From: an uncultured Prevotella sp.
Lineage (GTDB): Bacteria > Bacteroidota > Bacteroidia > Bacteroidales > Bacteroidaceae
DNA: 7,936 bases
Reading direction: 5' to 3'
NCBI GenBank assembly: GCA_900548195.1
Contig: URJQ01000123.1
Span: forward strand, 1 to 7,936
Part shown: positions 1-6,723 of the stretch, in pieces
How the letters are laid out: each line of letters starts with the position of its first letter
Position numbering within the stretch: the first letter of the stretch is position 1
The notes under the pieces: generated by a model
Seen by the model: only the letters and a program-made list of their open reading frames with translations
Database searches by the model: none
What the model was told of the DNA's origin: nothing
Made by a program: the position numbers and the translations under genes

Positions 1-603
1 GGTCGTGTGGCTGAGATGCTTACACTTGAGGACATCAGTACAGGCGCAAGCAACGATATCCAGAGAGCTACAGACATAGCCAGAGATATGATTACAAAAT
101 ACGGCTTCAGCGAAAGACTGGGAACCGTAAACTACAGTGACTCCGAGGAAGTATTCTTAGGAAGAGATTTTACAAGCAGCAAGAAATACTCCGAAGAGGT
201 TGCAGCAGAGATAGATGAAGAAATCAGAAGAATGATAGGCGAATGCCTTGAGGATACAAAGGAAATCCTCAAAGCGCATATGACAGAGCTTGAAAACGTT
301 GCACAGGCGCTGCTTCTGGTTGAAACTCTTGACGGCGAGCAGTTTGAAAGGCTGTTTACAGGTGAGATAACACCTGAGGCTTTAGCTGACGAGCTTAATA
401 TAAGAAGACAGGAGCAGGAGATAAAAGACGAGGAAGAGCAGGCAAGAGCACTCAAAGAGGAAGAAGAAGATCTTGCAAGATATGATGGTGATTATCTGTC
501 AGATGATGATATAGAAGAAGACACAGAAGAAACAGATGAAAACCCTTTTAAATCCTATGATGAGATAGGAGAAGAGGAGGATGAAAATGAAGACAACCGT
601 TAA
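1..603 (+). CDS. ftsH: ATP-dependent zinc metalloprotease FtsH, C-terminal part
   Basis: The reading frame is open from base 1 and gives the last 200 residues of FtsH, the membrane-anchored AAA+ protease that extracts and degrades membrane and regulatory proteins. The AAA+ domain and the HExxH zinc motif lie outside the window. What remains starts with GRVAE, followed by TGASNDIQRAT. The Asp of that second motif (codon 55-57) is the third zinc ligand known in the family. The conserved GFSERLG and EEVFLGRD stretches and the helical peptidase end follow. The last 60 or so residues form an unusually acidic, low-complexity tail, about half Asp or Glu, which is probably disordered and cytoplasmic. 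Arg is mostly AGA, as in the next gene. The GTG at base 7 is only an internal codon, not the start. The family call is very secure. Confidence 0.95.
   Translation, partial: GRVAEMLTLEDISTGASNDIQRATDIARDMITKYGFSERLGTVNYSDSEEVFLGRDFTSSKKYSEEVAAEIDEEIRRMIGECLEDTKEILKAHMTELENVAQALLLVETLDGEQFERLFTGEITPEALADELNIRRQEQEIKDEEEQARALKEEEEDLARYDGDYLSDDDIEEDTEETDENPFKSYDEIGEEEDENEDNR
575..580 (+). promoter_or_regulatory. Shine-Dalgarno site AGGAGG for the PucR-type gene
   Basis: A perfect AGGAGG lies inside the end of ftsH. It abuts the ATG at 581 directly, which leaves no room for initiation there. It stands six bases before the ATG at 587, a normal spacing, so the start is placed at 587. Translation is probably coupled to ftsH. 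Confidence 0.75.
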
Positions 604-1138
604 GGGCTGTATGCAGCTTGACATCTTCAAGGATGCCGTACTTGCAGCAGGAGAAAAGGGGTTAGGAAGAAAAATAAGATACGCATCTGTTCTGGAACCG
701 TCTGAACCGGAGGAAATCAGAGAGCTTGTAGACTGTGAGGACAGAATATTTGTTACGGGCTTCTTTGGTGCCAGAGATGACGGTGACAAACAGGCGGCGG
801 TAGTCAGAGAACTTGCAGACAAAAAAGCGGCAGGCCTTATAGTCCTGTATGTGGGCAAAATAGTAAAGAGCCTTGAGGATAATGTCCTTGAGGCTGCAAA
901 TGAAGCAGAGCTTCCCCTTATAGTATTTAAGGACAGCAGCGCAGAATACGGAACAGTATTAAATGCAATAGAAGAAAAAGTAATATACGGAGATAATTTT
1001 GACAACAGCCTTATAAGCAATACGATATTCCATCTCCTTGACTTCGACAAGCATGCAAACTTCCAGTCGGCCCTCAAAAAAGCCGCAATCAGCAACGGCT
1101 TGCAGAGCAGCAGCATTTTGCATCTCTTCGAGTACTAA
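587..1138 (+). CDS. PucR-family transcriptional regulator, N-terminal domain only, cut by the left junction
   Basis: The N-terminal part matches the PucR N-terminal domain (purine catabolism regulator type, PF07905). MKTTVKGCMQLDIFKDA is followed by a GEKGLGRKIR turn, then VLEPSEPEEI, a long sensory alpha/beta region, and the linker FDKHANFQSAL followed by AAISN. Family members continue for several hundred residues to a C-terminal helix-turn-helix. Here that is missing: after the Gln codon at 1103-1105 the frame runs through antisense polA for ten codons and stops at 1136-1138. The start at 587 is favoured by AGGAGG six bases upstream; 581 is the alternative. It overlaps ftsH by 17 bases, suggesting co-transcription. 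PucR proteins usually control purine or amino-acid use genes, but no target is visible here. The loss of the DNA-binding half is most likely a join artefact, not a natural short protein. Confidence 0.8.
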   Translation: MKTTVKGCMQLDIFKDAVLAAGEKGLGRKIRYASVLEPSEPEEIRELVDCEDRIFVTGFFGARDDGDKQAAVVRELADKKAAGLIVLYVGKIVKSLEDNVLEAANEAELPLIVFKDSSAEYGTVLNAIEEKVIYGDNFDNSLISNTIFHLLDFDKHANFQSALKKAAISNGLQSSSILHLFEY

Positions 1139-3808
1139 TTGTTTCACGTGAAACTTCTCTTCGGGAACCACGGAGAAGTTGAGTTCGTCATGCACCTGAA
1201 GTATCATTTTCGACTTCAATCCCTCTGCCTTGAAGCGCTGGTAGATGCGCACCATAGCAATCTTGATGATGTCTGCCGCGGTGCCCTGGATAGGCGCATT
1301 GATGGCATTTCGCTCTGCTATGGCGCGGACGGTGCCGTTGCGCGACGTGATGTCTGGCAGGTAGCGGCGACGATGATACAAGGTCTCGGCGTAGCCCTTC
1401 TCGGCTGCCGTCTTTTTGCTTTCCTCCATAAAGGTGTGGACGCCGGGGAAAGTGGCGAAGTAACCGTCTATCAATGCTTTAGCTTCGCCGCGGTCAATGC
1501 CCATATTCTGTGCCAGACCAAAGACCGATATGCCATAGATGATGCCGAAATTAGCTCGCTTTGCCTTTGATCTCTCTTCCTTTGTCACCTCGCTTATTGG
1601 CTTATGGAATATCTTAGCCGATGTGGCTGCATGGATATCAGCGTTGGAAGTGAAGGCTTCTATCATGTTTTCATCGCCCGACATGGAAGCCATCACGCGC
1701 AGTTCGATTTGCGAATAGTCGGCAGAGAAGAATATCTCGCCCTCATCAGGGATGATGGTCTTGCGGATTTCCTTTCCGTCCTCACTGTTGACAGGGATGT
1801 TCTGGAGGTTAGGATCCGAACTGGAGAGGCGTCCCGTAGTGGTGACACACTGATTGAAAGACGTATGTATGTGACCTGTTCTTGGATTGATAAGTTTTGG
1901 CAACGCATCTACGTAAGTGCCAATGAGTTTCTTCAGACCGCGATGGGCAAGTATCTTCTCCACGATAGGATGCTTGGAGCTAAGTGATTGCAGCACTTCC
2001 TCCGACGTCTGATACTGTCCGGTCTTGGTCTTTTTAGCCTTTTCCACAATCTTGAGTTTGCCGAAAAGAATCTCGCCCACCTGCCTTGGCGAAGCAATAT
2101 TGAAGCTCTCACCTGCCAGTTGGTAGATTTCCTGTTCCAGTTCGGTCATACGTTGTGTGAAGGTTGTGCGCACTTCGTCCAGCGCCTTGGTGTCGAGACG
2201 CACGCCATTGCGCTCCATATCCGCAAGGACAGGGACGAGAGGCATCTCTATATTGTGGAACAAATCTTCGGCACCGACCTCATTCAGTTTTGGTTCGAGG
2301 ACGTTCTTGAGACGCAGAGTGATGTCAGCATCCTCGGCAGCATACTGATACACCTCTGCCGGACTGAGGCTTCGCATGGATTTCTGCGCTGGTCCCTTTG
2401 GTCCGATGAGTTGCTCGATGTGGATGGTCTGATAGTGGAGTAGTGACTCCGCCATAGAGTCCATGTTGTTCTCACGACCAGGATTGATGAGGTAGTGGGC
2501 AATCATGGTGTCCCAAAGCGGTGCTTTCACTTCGATGCCATAATTCTTCAGCACCTGGATGTCATACTTCACATTTTGCCCCACTTTGATGATTTCGGGG
2601 CTTTCATATACCTTTTTGAATATGTTAACATATTTTTCGGCTTGTTCACGTTCTGCCGGAACAGCGACATACCAAGCCTCTTTTTCCTCGCAAGCGAAGC
2701 TCAATCCCACCAATTCCGCGTCGATAGCACAGACAGAAGTGGTCTCTGTGTCAAAACTGACGATTTGCTTTGTAACTAAAAGTTCGGATAATTTCTTCGC
2801 ATCTTCTTCTGTTTCAACCAAATGATACTTTGCACCCGATGTCTGAAACGTATCAAGAGTGGGATTTTTAAACAAATCTTGCCCGTCGGTCGGATTTTCT
2901 GCAAACAAATCAAGCTGCAAATTAACGCTTTTTTGCTTTTGAACAGGTTTTTTCAGAATTCTGTCAGCAAGGCTCTTAAACTCCAATTCGGTGAAGATTT
3001 CTCTCAGTCGGGCTTCGTCTGGCTCATTGACTTTCATTTCATCGAAAGAGAAAGAGACAGGGACATCCTGGCGGATGGTGGCAAGATACTTTGACATCTT
3101 GATGTCTTCCACCGCGCCTTCCACTTTTTCCTTCATCTTACCTTTCAACTGATCGGTGGAGGAGAGTAGGCTGTCGATGCTTCCGAATTGGTTTATCAGT
3201 TTGGCGGCAGTCTTCTCTCCCACGCCAGGACAGCCGGGGAAGTTATCAGCCGAGTCGCCCATCAGTCCGAGAAGGTCGATGACTTGCGCAGTGGAAGTTA
3301 TGCCATATTTCTCGCATACCTCCTTCGGCCCCATGACTTCGTAGCCGCCTCCGTGGCGAGGGCGATACATCTTGACGTGGTCGGTGACGAGTTGGGCGTA
3401 GTCTTTATCCGGTGTTACCATGAAGGTGTCTATGCCTTCGAGGTCGGCTTTGTGGGCTATGGTGCCGATGATGTCGTCCGCCTCAAATCCATCCACCTGC
3501 AGGATAGGGATATGATAGGCAGAGAGGATATCCTTGATGATAGGCACAGCCAGTCTGATGTCCTCAGGAGTCTCCTCTCTCTGCGCTTTATAAGCAGGGA
3601 AAGCCTCGTGTCGGAACGTCTTTCCGTGGTCGAAAGCGACGGCGAGATGTGTCGGTTTTTCCTTGGTCAGTACCTCGTTGAGCGTATTGCAGAAGCCCAT
3701 TATGGTGCTCGTATTCATTCCTTTGGAATTGATGCGAGGTGCTTTGATGAAGGCATAGTAACTGCGGTATATCAGCGCGTATGCGTCGATGAGAAAGAGT
3801 TTGTCCAT
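959..3808 (-). CDS. polA: DNA polymerase I, with native C-terminus lost at the left junction
   Basis: PolA fills gaps in excision repair and Okazaki-fragment maturation. The 5'-3' nuclease domain (residues 1 to about 285) has the metal-binding acidic motifs FEADD and GDSADNFPGCPGVGEKTA. A linker with the clamp-type motif QLDLF (298-302) follows. The 3'-5' exonuclease (about 330-520) keeps DTET (353-356), NVKYD (412-416) and YAAED (489-493), so proofreading should be active. The polymerase domain has motif A DYSQIELR (697-704), motif B with K750 and RANFGIIYG (751-759), and motif C HDE (873-875). Authentic sequence ends at Gln903 (about base 1100). Codons 904-949 are read from antisense pucR-like DNA and are not PolA; about 920 residues are expected. 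The ATG at 3808 fits a complete N-terminus. It diverges from the prenyl synthase gene. A parS-like palindrome encodes FHVK near the end. Confidence 0.95.
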   Translation of the reverse strand: MDKLFLIDAYALIYRSYYAFIKAPRINSKGMNTSTIMGFCNTLNEVLTKEKPTHLAVAFDHGKTFRHEAFPAYKAQREETPEDIRLAVPIIKDILSAYHIPILQVDGFEADDIIGTIAHKADLEGIDTFMVTPDKDYAQLVTDHVKMYRPRHGGGYEVMGPKEVCEKYGITSTAQVIDLLGLMGDSADNFPGCPGVGEKTAAKLINQFGSIDSLLSSTDQLKGKMKEKVEGAVEDIKMSKYLATIRQDVPVSFSFDEMKVNEPDEARLREIFTELEFKSLADRILKKPVQKQKSVNLQLDLFAENPTDGQDLFKNPTLDTFQTSGAKYHLVETEEDAKKLSELLVTKQIVSFDTETTSVCAIDAELVGLSFACEEKEAWYVAVPAEREQAEKYVNIFKKVYESPEIIKVGQNVKYDIQVLKNYGIEVKAPLWDTMIAHYLINPGRENNMDSMAESLLHYQTIHIEQLIGPKGPAQKSMRSLSPAEVYQYAAEDADITLRLKNVLEPKLNEVGAEDLFHNIEMPLVPVLADMERNGVRLDTKALDEVRTTFTQRMTELEQEIYQLAGESFNIASPRQVGEILFGKLKIVEKAKKTKTGQYQTSEEVLQSLSSKHPIVEKILAHRGLKKLIGTYVDALPKLINPRTGHIHTSFNQCVTTTGRLSSSDPNLQNIPVNSEDGKEIRKTIIPDEGEIFFSADYSQIELRVMASMSGDENMIEAFTSNADIHAATSAKIFHKPISEVTKEERSKAKRANFGIIYGISVFGLAQNMGIDRGEAKALIDGYFATFPGVHTFMEESKKTAAEKGYAETLYHRRRYLPDITSRNGTVRAIAERNAINAPIQGTAADIIKIAMVRIYQRFKAEGLKSKMILQVHDELNFSVVPEEKFHVKQLVLEEMQNAAALQAVADCGFFEGRLEVCMLVEVKEMEYRIAYKAVVKIISVYYFFFYCI
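1083..1106. other. Left junction between Clostridia-like and Prevotella-like DNA
   Basis: Reading rightward, authentic PucR-type sequence is recognisable up to about 1105. Reading leftward on the minus strand, authentic PolA sequence is recognisable down to its Gln903 codon at 1100-1102, about 17 residues short of the usual C-terminus. The six bases TTGCAG at 1100-1105 fit both genes, so they may be the microhomology at the break. Two unrelated genes that face each other are both broken at one point, and codon use changes there. Confidence 0.8.
1140..1155. promoter_or_regulatory. parS-like ParB-binding palindrome inside polA
   Basis: TGTTTCACGTGAAACT matches the widespread bacterial parS sequence TGTTTCACGTGAAACA at 15 of 16 positions. 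The 14-base core at 1141-1154 is a perfect palindrome. ParB loads at such sites to organise and segregate the chromosome near the origin. On the minus strand it encodes Phe-His-Val-Lys between the polymerase HDE motif and the C-terminus, a poorly conserved surface stretch where other family members vary. Intragenic parS sites are normal in many bacteria. Function is inferred from sequence alone. Confidence 0.7.
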
Positions 3809-3843
3809 TAGTCGTTGTGATTTGATTTTATGATATGTAGGTG

Positions 3844-3851
3844 CAAATATA
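3844..3851 (-). promoter_or_regulatory. Bacteroidetes-type -7 box for polA
   Basis: On the minus strand the sequence reads TATATTTG followed by CA, a perfect match to the TAnnTTTG -7 element of the Bacteroidetes housekeeping sigma factor. It lies 35 bases before the polA ATG, giving a short AT-rich leader without a Shine-Dalgarno site, as is usual in this phylum. No convincing -33 TTTG is seen. Confidence 0.6.
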
Positions 3852-3883
3852 CAAATTAAATATTAAATTATCGACTATCTTAA

Positions 3884-3913
3884 TGTGAAACCGAAAATTT
3901 TTTCTTAATTTTG
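3884..3913 (+). promoter_or_regulatory. Bacteroidetes-type promoter for the prenyl synthase gene
   Basis: TAATTTTG at 3906-3913, followed by CA, matches the TAnnTTTG -7 box exactly. TGTG at 3884-3887, 18 bases upstream, is a weak -33 candidate (consensus TTTG). The ATG is 29 bases after the -7 box. The spacer 3809-3942 therefore holds two divergent promoters and no gene. Confidence 0.6.
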
Positions 3914-3942
3914 CAACGAAAAATGCAAATATAAGTATAGTA

Positions 3943-4920
3943 ATGGATTATCTATCACATATCAGAAAACCTATAGAAAAGGAGCTGGGGGACTTTATTT
4001 CTCTCTTCAATGACTCTCTTTCGCATACCGACGGAATGCTTGAGACCGTGCTCAATCATATTCGCCAGCGTGCTGGAAAGCGTATGCGTCCGATGCTTAT
4101 CCTGCTGATGGCAAAATGCTTTGGCGAGGTGAATGCCTCCACACAGCATTCGGCGGTAGGACTTGAGTTGCTGCATACTGCCAGTCTCGTGCACGATGAC
4201 GTAGTGGATGAGTCGGGAGAGCGTCGCGGACAGCAGTCTGTCAATGCCCTTTACGACAATAAAGTGGCTGTTCTCGTCGGTGACTACATCCTCTCCACCG
4301 CCCTTCTCAATGTGTCGCAAACGGGTAACAACCGCATCGTCAGTTACCTCGCACGTCTCGGTCAGACATTGGCAAACGGCGAGATACTGCAGCTCACCAG
4401 CAATGGTGGTGAGAACATCTCCGAGGAGACTTATTACGACGTGATAAAGCAGAAGACTGCAGCTCTGTTTGAGGCGTGCTGCGCCATGGGAGCGATGAGT
4501 TCAGGAGCGTCGGAAGAGGATGTGGAAGCGGCTGCAAAGTTTGGTCAGACCCTCGGTATCATCTTCCAGATACGCGACGATATCTTCGATTATTACGACT
4601 CTCAGGAGATAGGAAAGCCTACCGGAAACGACATGGCGGAGGGTAAACTCACTCTTCCTGTCATCCACTGTGTGCTGACTTCCGGCAATGCCGAGATGCT
4701 TGCCATAGCGCATAAGGTGAAGGCTCACAGCGTCACCAAGGAAGAGATAGCCCGACTCGTGGCTTTCACAAAAGAGAACGGCGGTATAGAGTATGCTCAA
4801 AGCGTCATGGAACGCATGAGTGAGGAGTGTATGTCTTTCGTCAGAAATAGGGTAGAGGATGCCTCTATCGCTGATGCCCTTGGGGCTTATGTGGATTATG
4901 TGATTGGGAGAAAACTTTAG
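3943..4920 (+). CDS. Polyprenyl diphosphate synthase (octaprenyl/long-chain type)
   Basis: This 325-residue protein is a trans-prenyltransferase that adds isopentenyl diphosphate units to an allylic diphosphate. In anaerobic Bacteroidales its product most likely becomes the menaquinone side chain. The substrate-binding GKRMRP (45-50) is present. The first Asp-rich motif is DDVVD (85-89) in the context LLHTASLVHDD, and the second is DDIFD (212-216) after FQIR. RRG (94-96), a KT pair at 171-172 and GKLTLPV (234-240) are also as expected. Residue -5 to the first Asp-rich motif is Ala80, a small residue typical of long-chain enzymes and unlike the bulky aromatics of short-chain geranyl or farnesyl synthases. 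Length is normal for the IspB/HepT-like group. The exact chain length cannot be read from sequence. The gene has its own promoter and diverges from polA. It ends five bases before the heptad hairpin. Confidence 0.92.
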   Translation: MDYLSHIRKPIEKELGDFISLFNDSLSHTDGMLETVLNHIRQRAGKRMRPMLILLMAKCFGEVNASTQHSAVGLELLHTASLVHDDVVDESGERRGQQSVNALYDNKVAVLVGDYILSTALLNVSQTGNNRIVSYLARLGQTLANGEILQLTSNGGENISEETYYDVIKQKTAALFEACCAMGAMSSGASEEDVEAAAKFGQTLGIIFQIRDDIFDYYDSQEIGKPTGNDMAEGKLTLPVIHCVLTSGNAEMLAIAHKVKAHSVTKEEIARLVAFTKENGGIEYAQSVMERMSEECMSFVRNRVEDASIADALGAYVDYVIGRKL

Positions 4921-4925
4921 TATCT

Positions 4926-5054
4926 AAAGTGAAGAGTGAATAGTGAAAAGTGAAGAGTGAAAAATCGCGCTGACGCAATATGATATTTGCTTGAGTTGTA
5001 ATATCCGGCAGGCGATTTTTCACTCTTCACTTTTCACTTTTCACTATTCACTTT
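4926..5054. repeat. 129-base inverted repeat with heptad-repeat arms, between convergent genes
   Basis: The left arm (4926-4968) and right arm (5012-5054) are each 43 bases and match at 41 of 43 positions as inverted copies. They enclose a 43-base loop. Each arm is five tandem seven-base units (aaagtga, agagtga, atagtga types) followed by aaaatcgc next to the loop. The element nearly fills the 139-base spacer, leaving five bases to each of the two converging stop codons. A transcript from either strand would fold into a very long hairpin, so a bidirectional terminator or 3'-end stabiliser is plausible. There is no canonical U-tract right after it, no coding sequence and no flanking direct duplication. 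Confidence 0.85.
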
Positions 5055-5059
5055 GTGCA

Positions 5060-5959
5060 TCAGAAGAACTTCACTTCCTCTCCCTGTATCTCAGAGAGCA
5101 GGAGATTAGCGAGGCGTGAAGTGCCGAGGCGGAGCCACTTGTTGGTGAGCCATTTCTCGCCCAGCACCTCCTTTACGATGGTGTAATAAGTGATGGCGTC
5201 CATGACAGTATTTATGCCGCCAGCAGGCTTGAAACCTATCTGGATGCCTGTCTCGTCATAGTATTCCTTGATAGCCTGACACATCACGTAAGCAGCCTCC
5301 GGAGTGGCGCTGACCTTCTCCTTACCAGTGGATGTCTTGATATAGTCAGCACCAGCGTACATAGAGAGGATAGAAGCCTTCTTGATGTTGCTTGCAGTCT
5401 TGATGTCGCCAGTCTCCAATATCACCTTCATGGCAACGTCCTTGCCACAGGCATTCTTCAGCTCGCAGATGTCCTCACACATACCCTCGTAATCGCCGCT
5501 GAGGAACTTGCCCACAGGCATTACGATGTCGATTTCAGTAGCGCCATCCTTCACGGCGAGGGATGTCTCTGCCACCTTTACTTCGATGCGAGCTTGCGAA
5601 CTTGGGAATGAGCCGGATACGCAAGCTATCTCTACGCCCTCCACCTCAAGGGTGTCCTTTACTATCTCGGCGAAGCAAGGATAGACGCAGATAGTAGCCA
5701 CGTGAGGCATATCAGGATATTCATTGTCGAATGCGTTTACGCGCTCTGTGAAAGCCATCACTGATGTATCGCTGTCCTCGGTCTTGAGGGTGGTCAGTTC
5801 GATGCTGCCAAAGAGGAATTTCTTTACTTCGAGGGTGTCGTTTTCTGCTACTTTATTTGCAATGATGTCGCGCACGGCAGCCTTTACAGCAGCGTCGTCG
5901 AGCTCTACATTGTACTTTGACAATGCTTGTTCGTATTTACTCAGTTCTTTTACTTCCAT
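5060..5959 (-). CDS. deoC: Deoxyribose-phosphate aldolase
   Basis: DeoC splits 2-deoxyribose-5-phosphate into glyceraldehyde-3-phosphate and acetaldehyde, the last step of deoxynucleoside salvage for carbon in the cytoplasm. The sequence is a 299-residue class I aldolase of the E. coli-like type. ELTTLKTEDSD lies at 54-64. EIDIVMP (142-148) holds the catalytic Asp144. DYIKTSTGK (205-213) holds the Schiff-base Lys208, and GFKPAGGI (242-249) holds the activating Lys244. Everything needed for catalysis is present. It is somewhat longer than the E. coli enzyme, mostly through its N-terminal part. It has its own -7 box 35 bases upstream, and its stop is five bases from the heptad hairpin. It lies downstream of dtd on the same strand, separated by 210 bases, so read-through from dtd is possible but not required. 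Confidence 0.95.
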   Translation of the reverse strand: MEVKELSKYEQALSKYNVELDDAAVKAAVRDIIANKVAENDTLEVKKFLFGSIELTTLKTEDSDTSVMAFTERVNAFDNEYPDMPHVATICVYPCFAEIVKDTLEVEGVEIACVSGSFPSSQARIEVKVAETSLAVKDGATEIDIVMPVGKFLSGDYEGMCEDICELKNACGKDVAMKVILETGDIKTASNIKKASILSMYAGADYIKTSTGKEKVSATPEAAYVMCQAIKEYYDETGIQIGFKPAGGINTVMDAITYYTIVKEVLGEKWLTNKWLRLGTSRLANLLLSEIQGEEVKFF

Positions 5960-5993
5960 AGTATTTAAGTTGTTATTTTATAATGCTATTTTG

Positions 5994-6001
5994 CAAAAGT
6001 A
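5994..6001 (-). promoter_or_regulatory. Bacteroidetes-type -7 box for deoC
   Basis: The minus strand reads TACTTTTG followed by CA, a perfect TAnnTTTG box 35 bases before the deoC ATG, the same distance as at polA. No clear -33 TTTG is present at the right spacing. Confidence 0.55.
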
Positions 6002-6066
6002 ATAAACTATTTCCAATTACTTGCCTTTTTCTTCCCCTTTTTTTGTTTTTTTTATGGAATATGTGG

Positions 6067-6168
6067 TTTTGTTGTTTAGTTGTTTTGTGGTCTTGTTGTT
6101 TGCAGTTGTAACAATGAAACAAAACATTCAACCAAACAACCAAACAACCAGACAACAAAACAACAAAC
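6067..6168. repeat. Imperfect inverted repeat with octad-repeat arms, between dtd and deoC
   Basis: The right arm (6129-6168) is five in-phase eight-base units: caaccaaa twice, then caaccaga, caacaaaa and caacaaac. The left arm (6067 to about 6102) is four units of the complementary kind (ttttgttg, tttagttg, ttttgtgg, tcttgttg) plus a partial one. The arms pair imperfectly, around a loop of about 26 bases. The right arm ends one base from the dtd stop, so it is the 3' end of any dtd transcript. With the T-rich stretch at 6023-6052, it accounts for most of the 210-base dtd-deoC spacer; the rest is the deoC promoter region. Confidence 0.65.
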
Positions 6169-6169
6169 G

Positions 6170-6622
6170 TCACTCCCTATTCTTGGAGTCGATGATGATG
6201 GTGACGGGGCCGTCATTGAGCAGTTCTACCTTCATGTCAGCGCCAAACTCGCCCGTGCCTACCTCCTTGCCTATGGCGGTGCTCAACTGCTGGCAGAAAG
6301 CCTCGTAGAGCGGGATGCTGATGTCGTGCGTGGCGGCACGAAACCAGGAAGGTCTGTTACCCTTCTTACATGAGGCGAACAGCGTAAACTGTGACACTAC
6401 CAATGCTTCGCCATTTATGTCGCCCAAGGCGAGGTTCATGACGCCATTCTCGTCGTCGAAGATACGCATCTTGGCTGTCTTGCCTACAAGCCATTCCACG
6501 TCCTCCTGCGTGTCTGCATTTTCTATACCTACAAGGATCAGCATTCCTTGTCCAATCTTTGACTTCACGGTGCCTTCTATGGTCACTGAAGCGTGCTTTA
6601 CTCTTTGTATTACTAAGCGCAT
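6170..6622 (-). CDS. dtd: D-aminoacyl-tRNA deacylase
   Basis: Dtd hydrolyses D-amino acids (and Gly mischarged on tRNA-Ala) from tRNAs, keeping the wrong chirality out of translation. The protein is 150 residues, the standard size, and complete. It starts MRLVIQRVKHASVTIEG. The catalytic SQFTL motif is at 77-81, followed by the typical CKKGNRPSW (85-93), and the chirality-sensing Gly-cisPro motif is in NDGPVT (136-141). GTGEFGADMKVELLNDGP is the usual active-site strand. The start has an A-rich leader without a Shine-Dalgarno site, as in other Bacteroidales genes. No -7 box of the TAnnTTTG type is seen upstream, so its promoter, or the upstream gene of its operon, probably lies beyond the right junction and is lost. 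Confidence 0.95.
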   Translation of the reverse strand: MRLVIQRVKHASVTIEGTVKSKIGQGMLILVGIENADTQEDVEWLVGKTAKMRIFDDENGVMNLALGDINGEALVVSQFTLFASCKKGNRPSWFRAATHDISIPLYEAFCQQLSTAIGKEVGTGEFGADMKVELLNDGPVTIIIDSKNRE

Positions 6623-6679
6623 TTCTTATGTTGTTATTGTTGTTCTTTTTCTTTTTTATATATCAGCCGGGGTGGATGA

Positions 6680-6713
6680 AGAGTGAAAAGTGAAAAGTGA
6701 AGAGTGAAAAATC
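6680..6713 (+). repeat. Single-armed heptad array, copy B
   Basis: Units agagtga, aaagtga, aaagtga, agagtga and then aaaatc. Bases 6687-6713 are identical over 27 bases to the inner part of the right arm of the 129-base element (complement of 5014-5040). No inverted partner follows before the solute-binding-protein gene. It could be a half element whose second arm was lost at the right junction. Confidence 0.8.
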
Positions 6714-6723
6714 CTAATGCTTT

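Noticed and set aside
959..1099. A 46-residue C-terminal extension of DNA polymerase I as a new domain
   Set aside because: It is the antisense strand of the PucR-type gene and lies beyond the inferred junction. Its short ADCG match to real PolA ends is out of register by about two residues and is probably chance or microhomology.
499..1116. A minus-strand open frame opposite ftsH and the PucR-type gene
   Set aside because: Its low-complexity Ser/Leu-rich translation is typical of antisense frames, and it crosses the junction.
3188..3811. A long open frame on the plus strand opposite the 5' half of polA
   Set aside because: It is a shadow of polA codon structure, with no recognisable domain, no ribosome site and full overlap with an unambiguous gene.
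4926..5054. CRISPR array or small transposon
   Set aside because: Repeat units are contiguous seven-mers with no spacers; there is no transposase and no flanking target duplication (left flank tatct, right flank gtgca).
5012..5059. Classical intrinsic terminator after the prenyl synthase or deoC gene
   Set aside because: No uninterrupted U-tract follows the hairpin on either strand, and the arms are AT-rich with a 43-base loop, so only a non-canonical termination role can be suggested.
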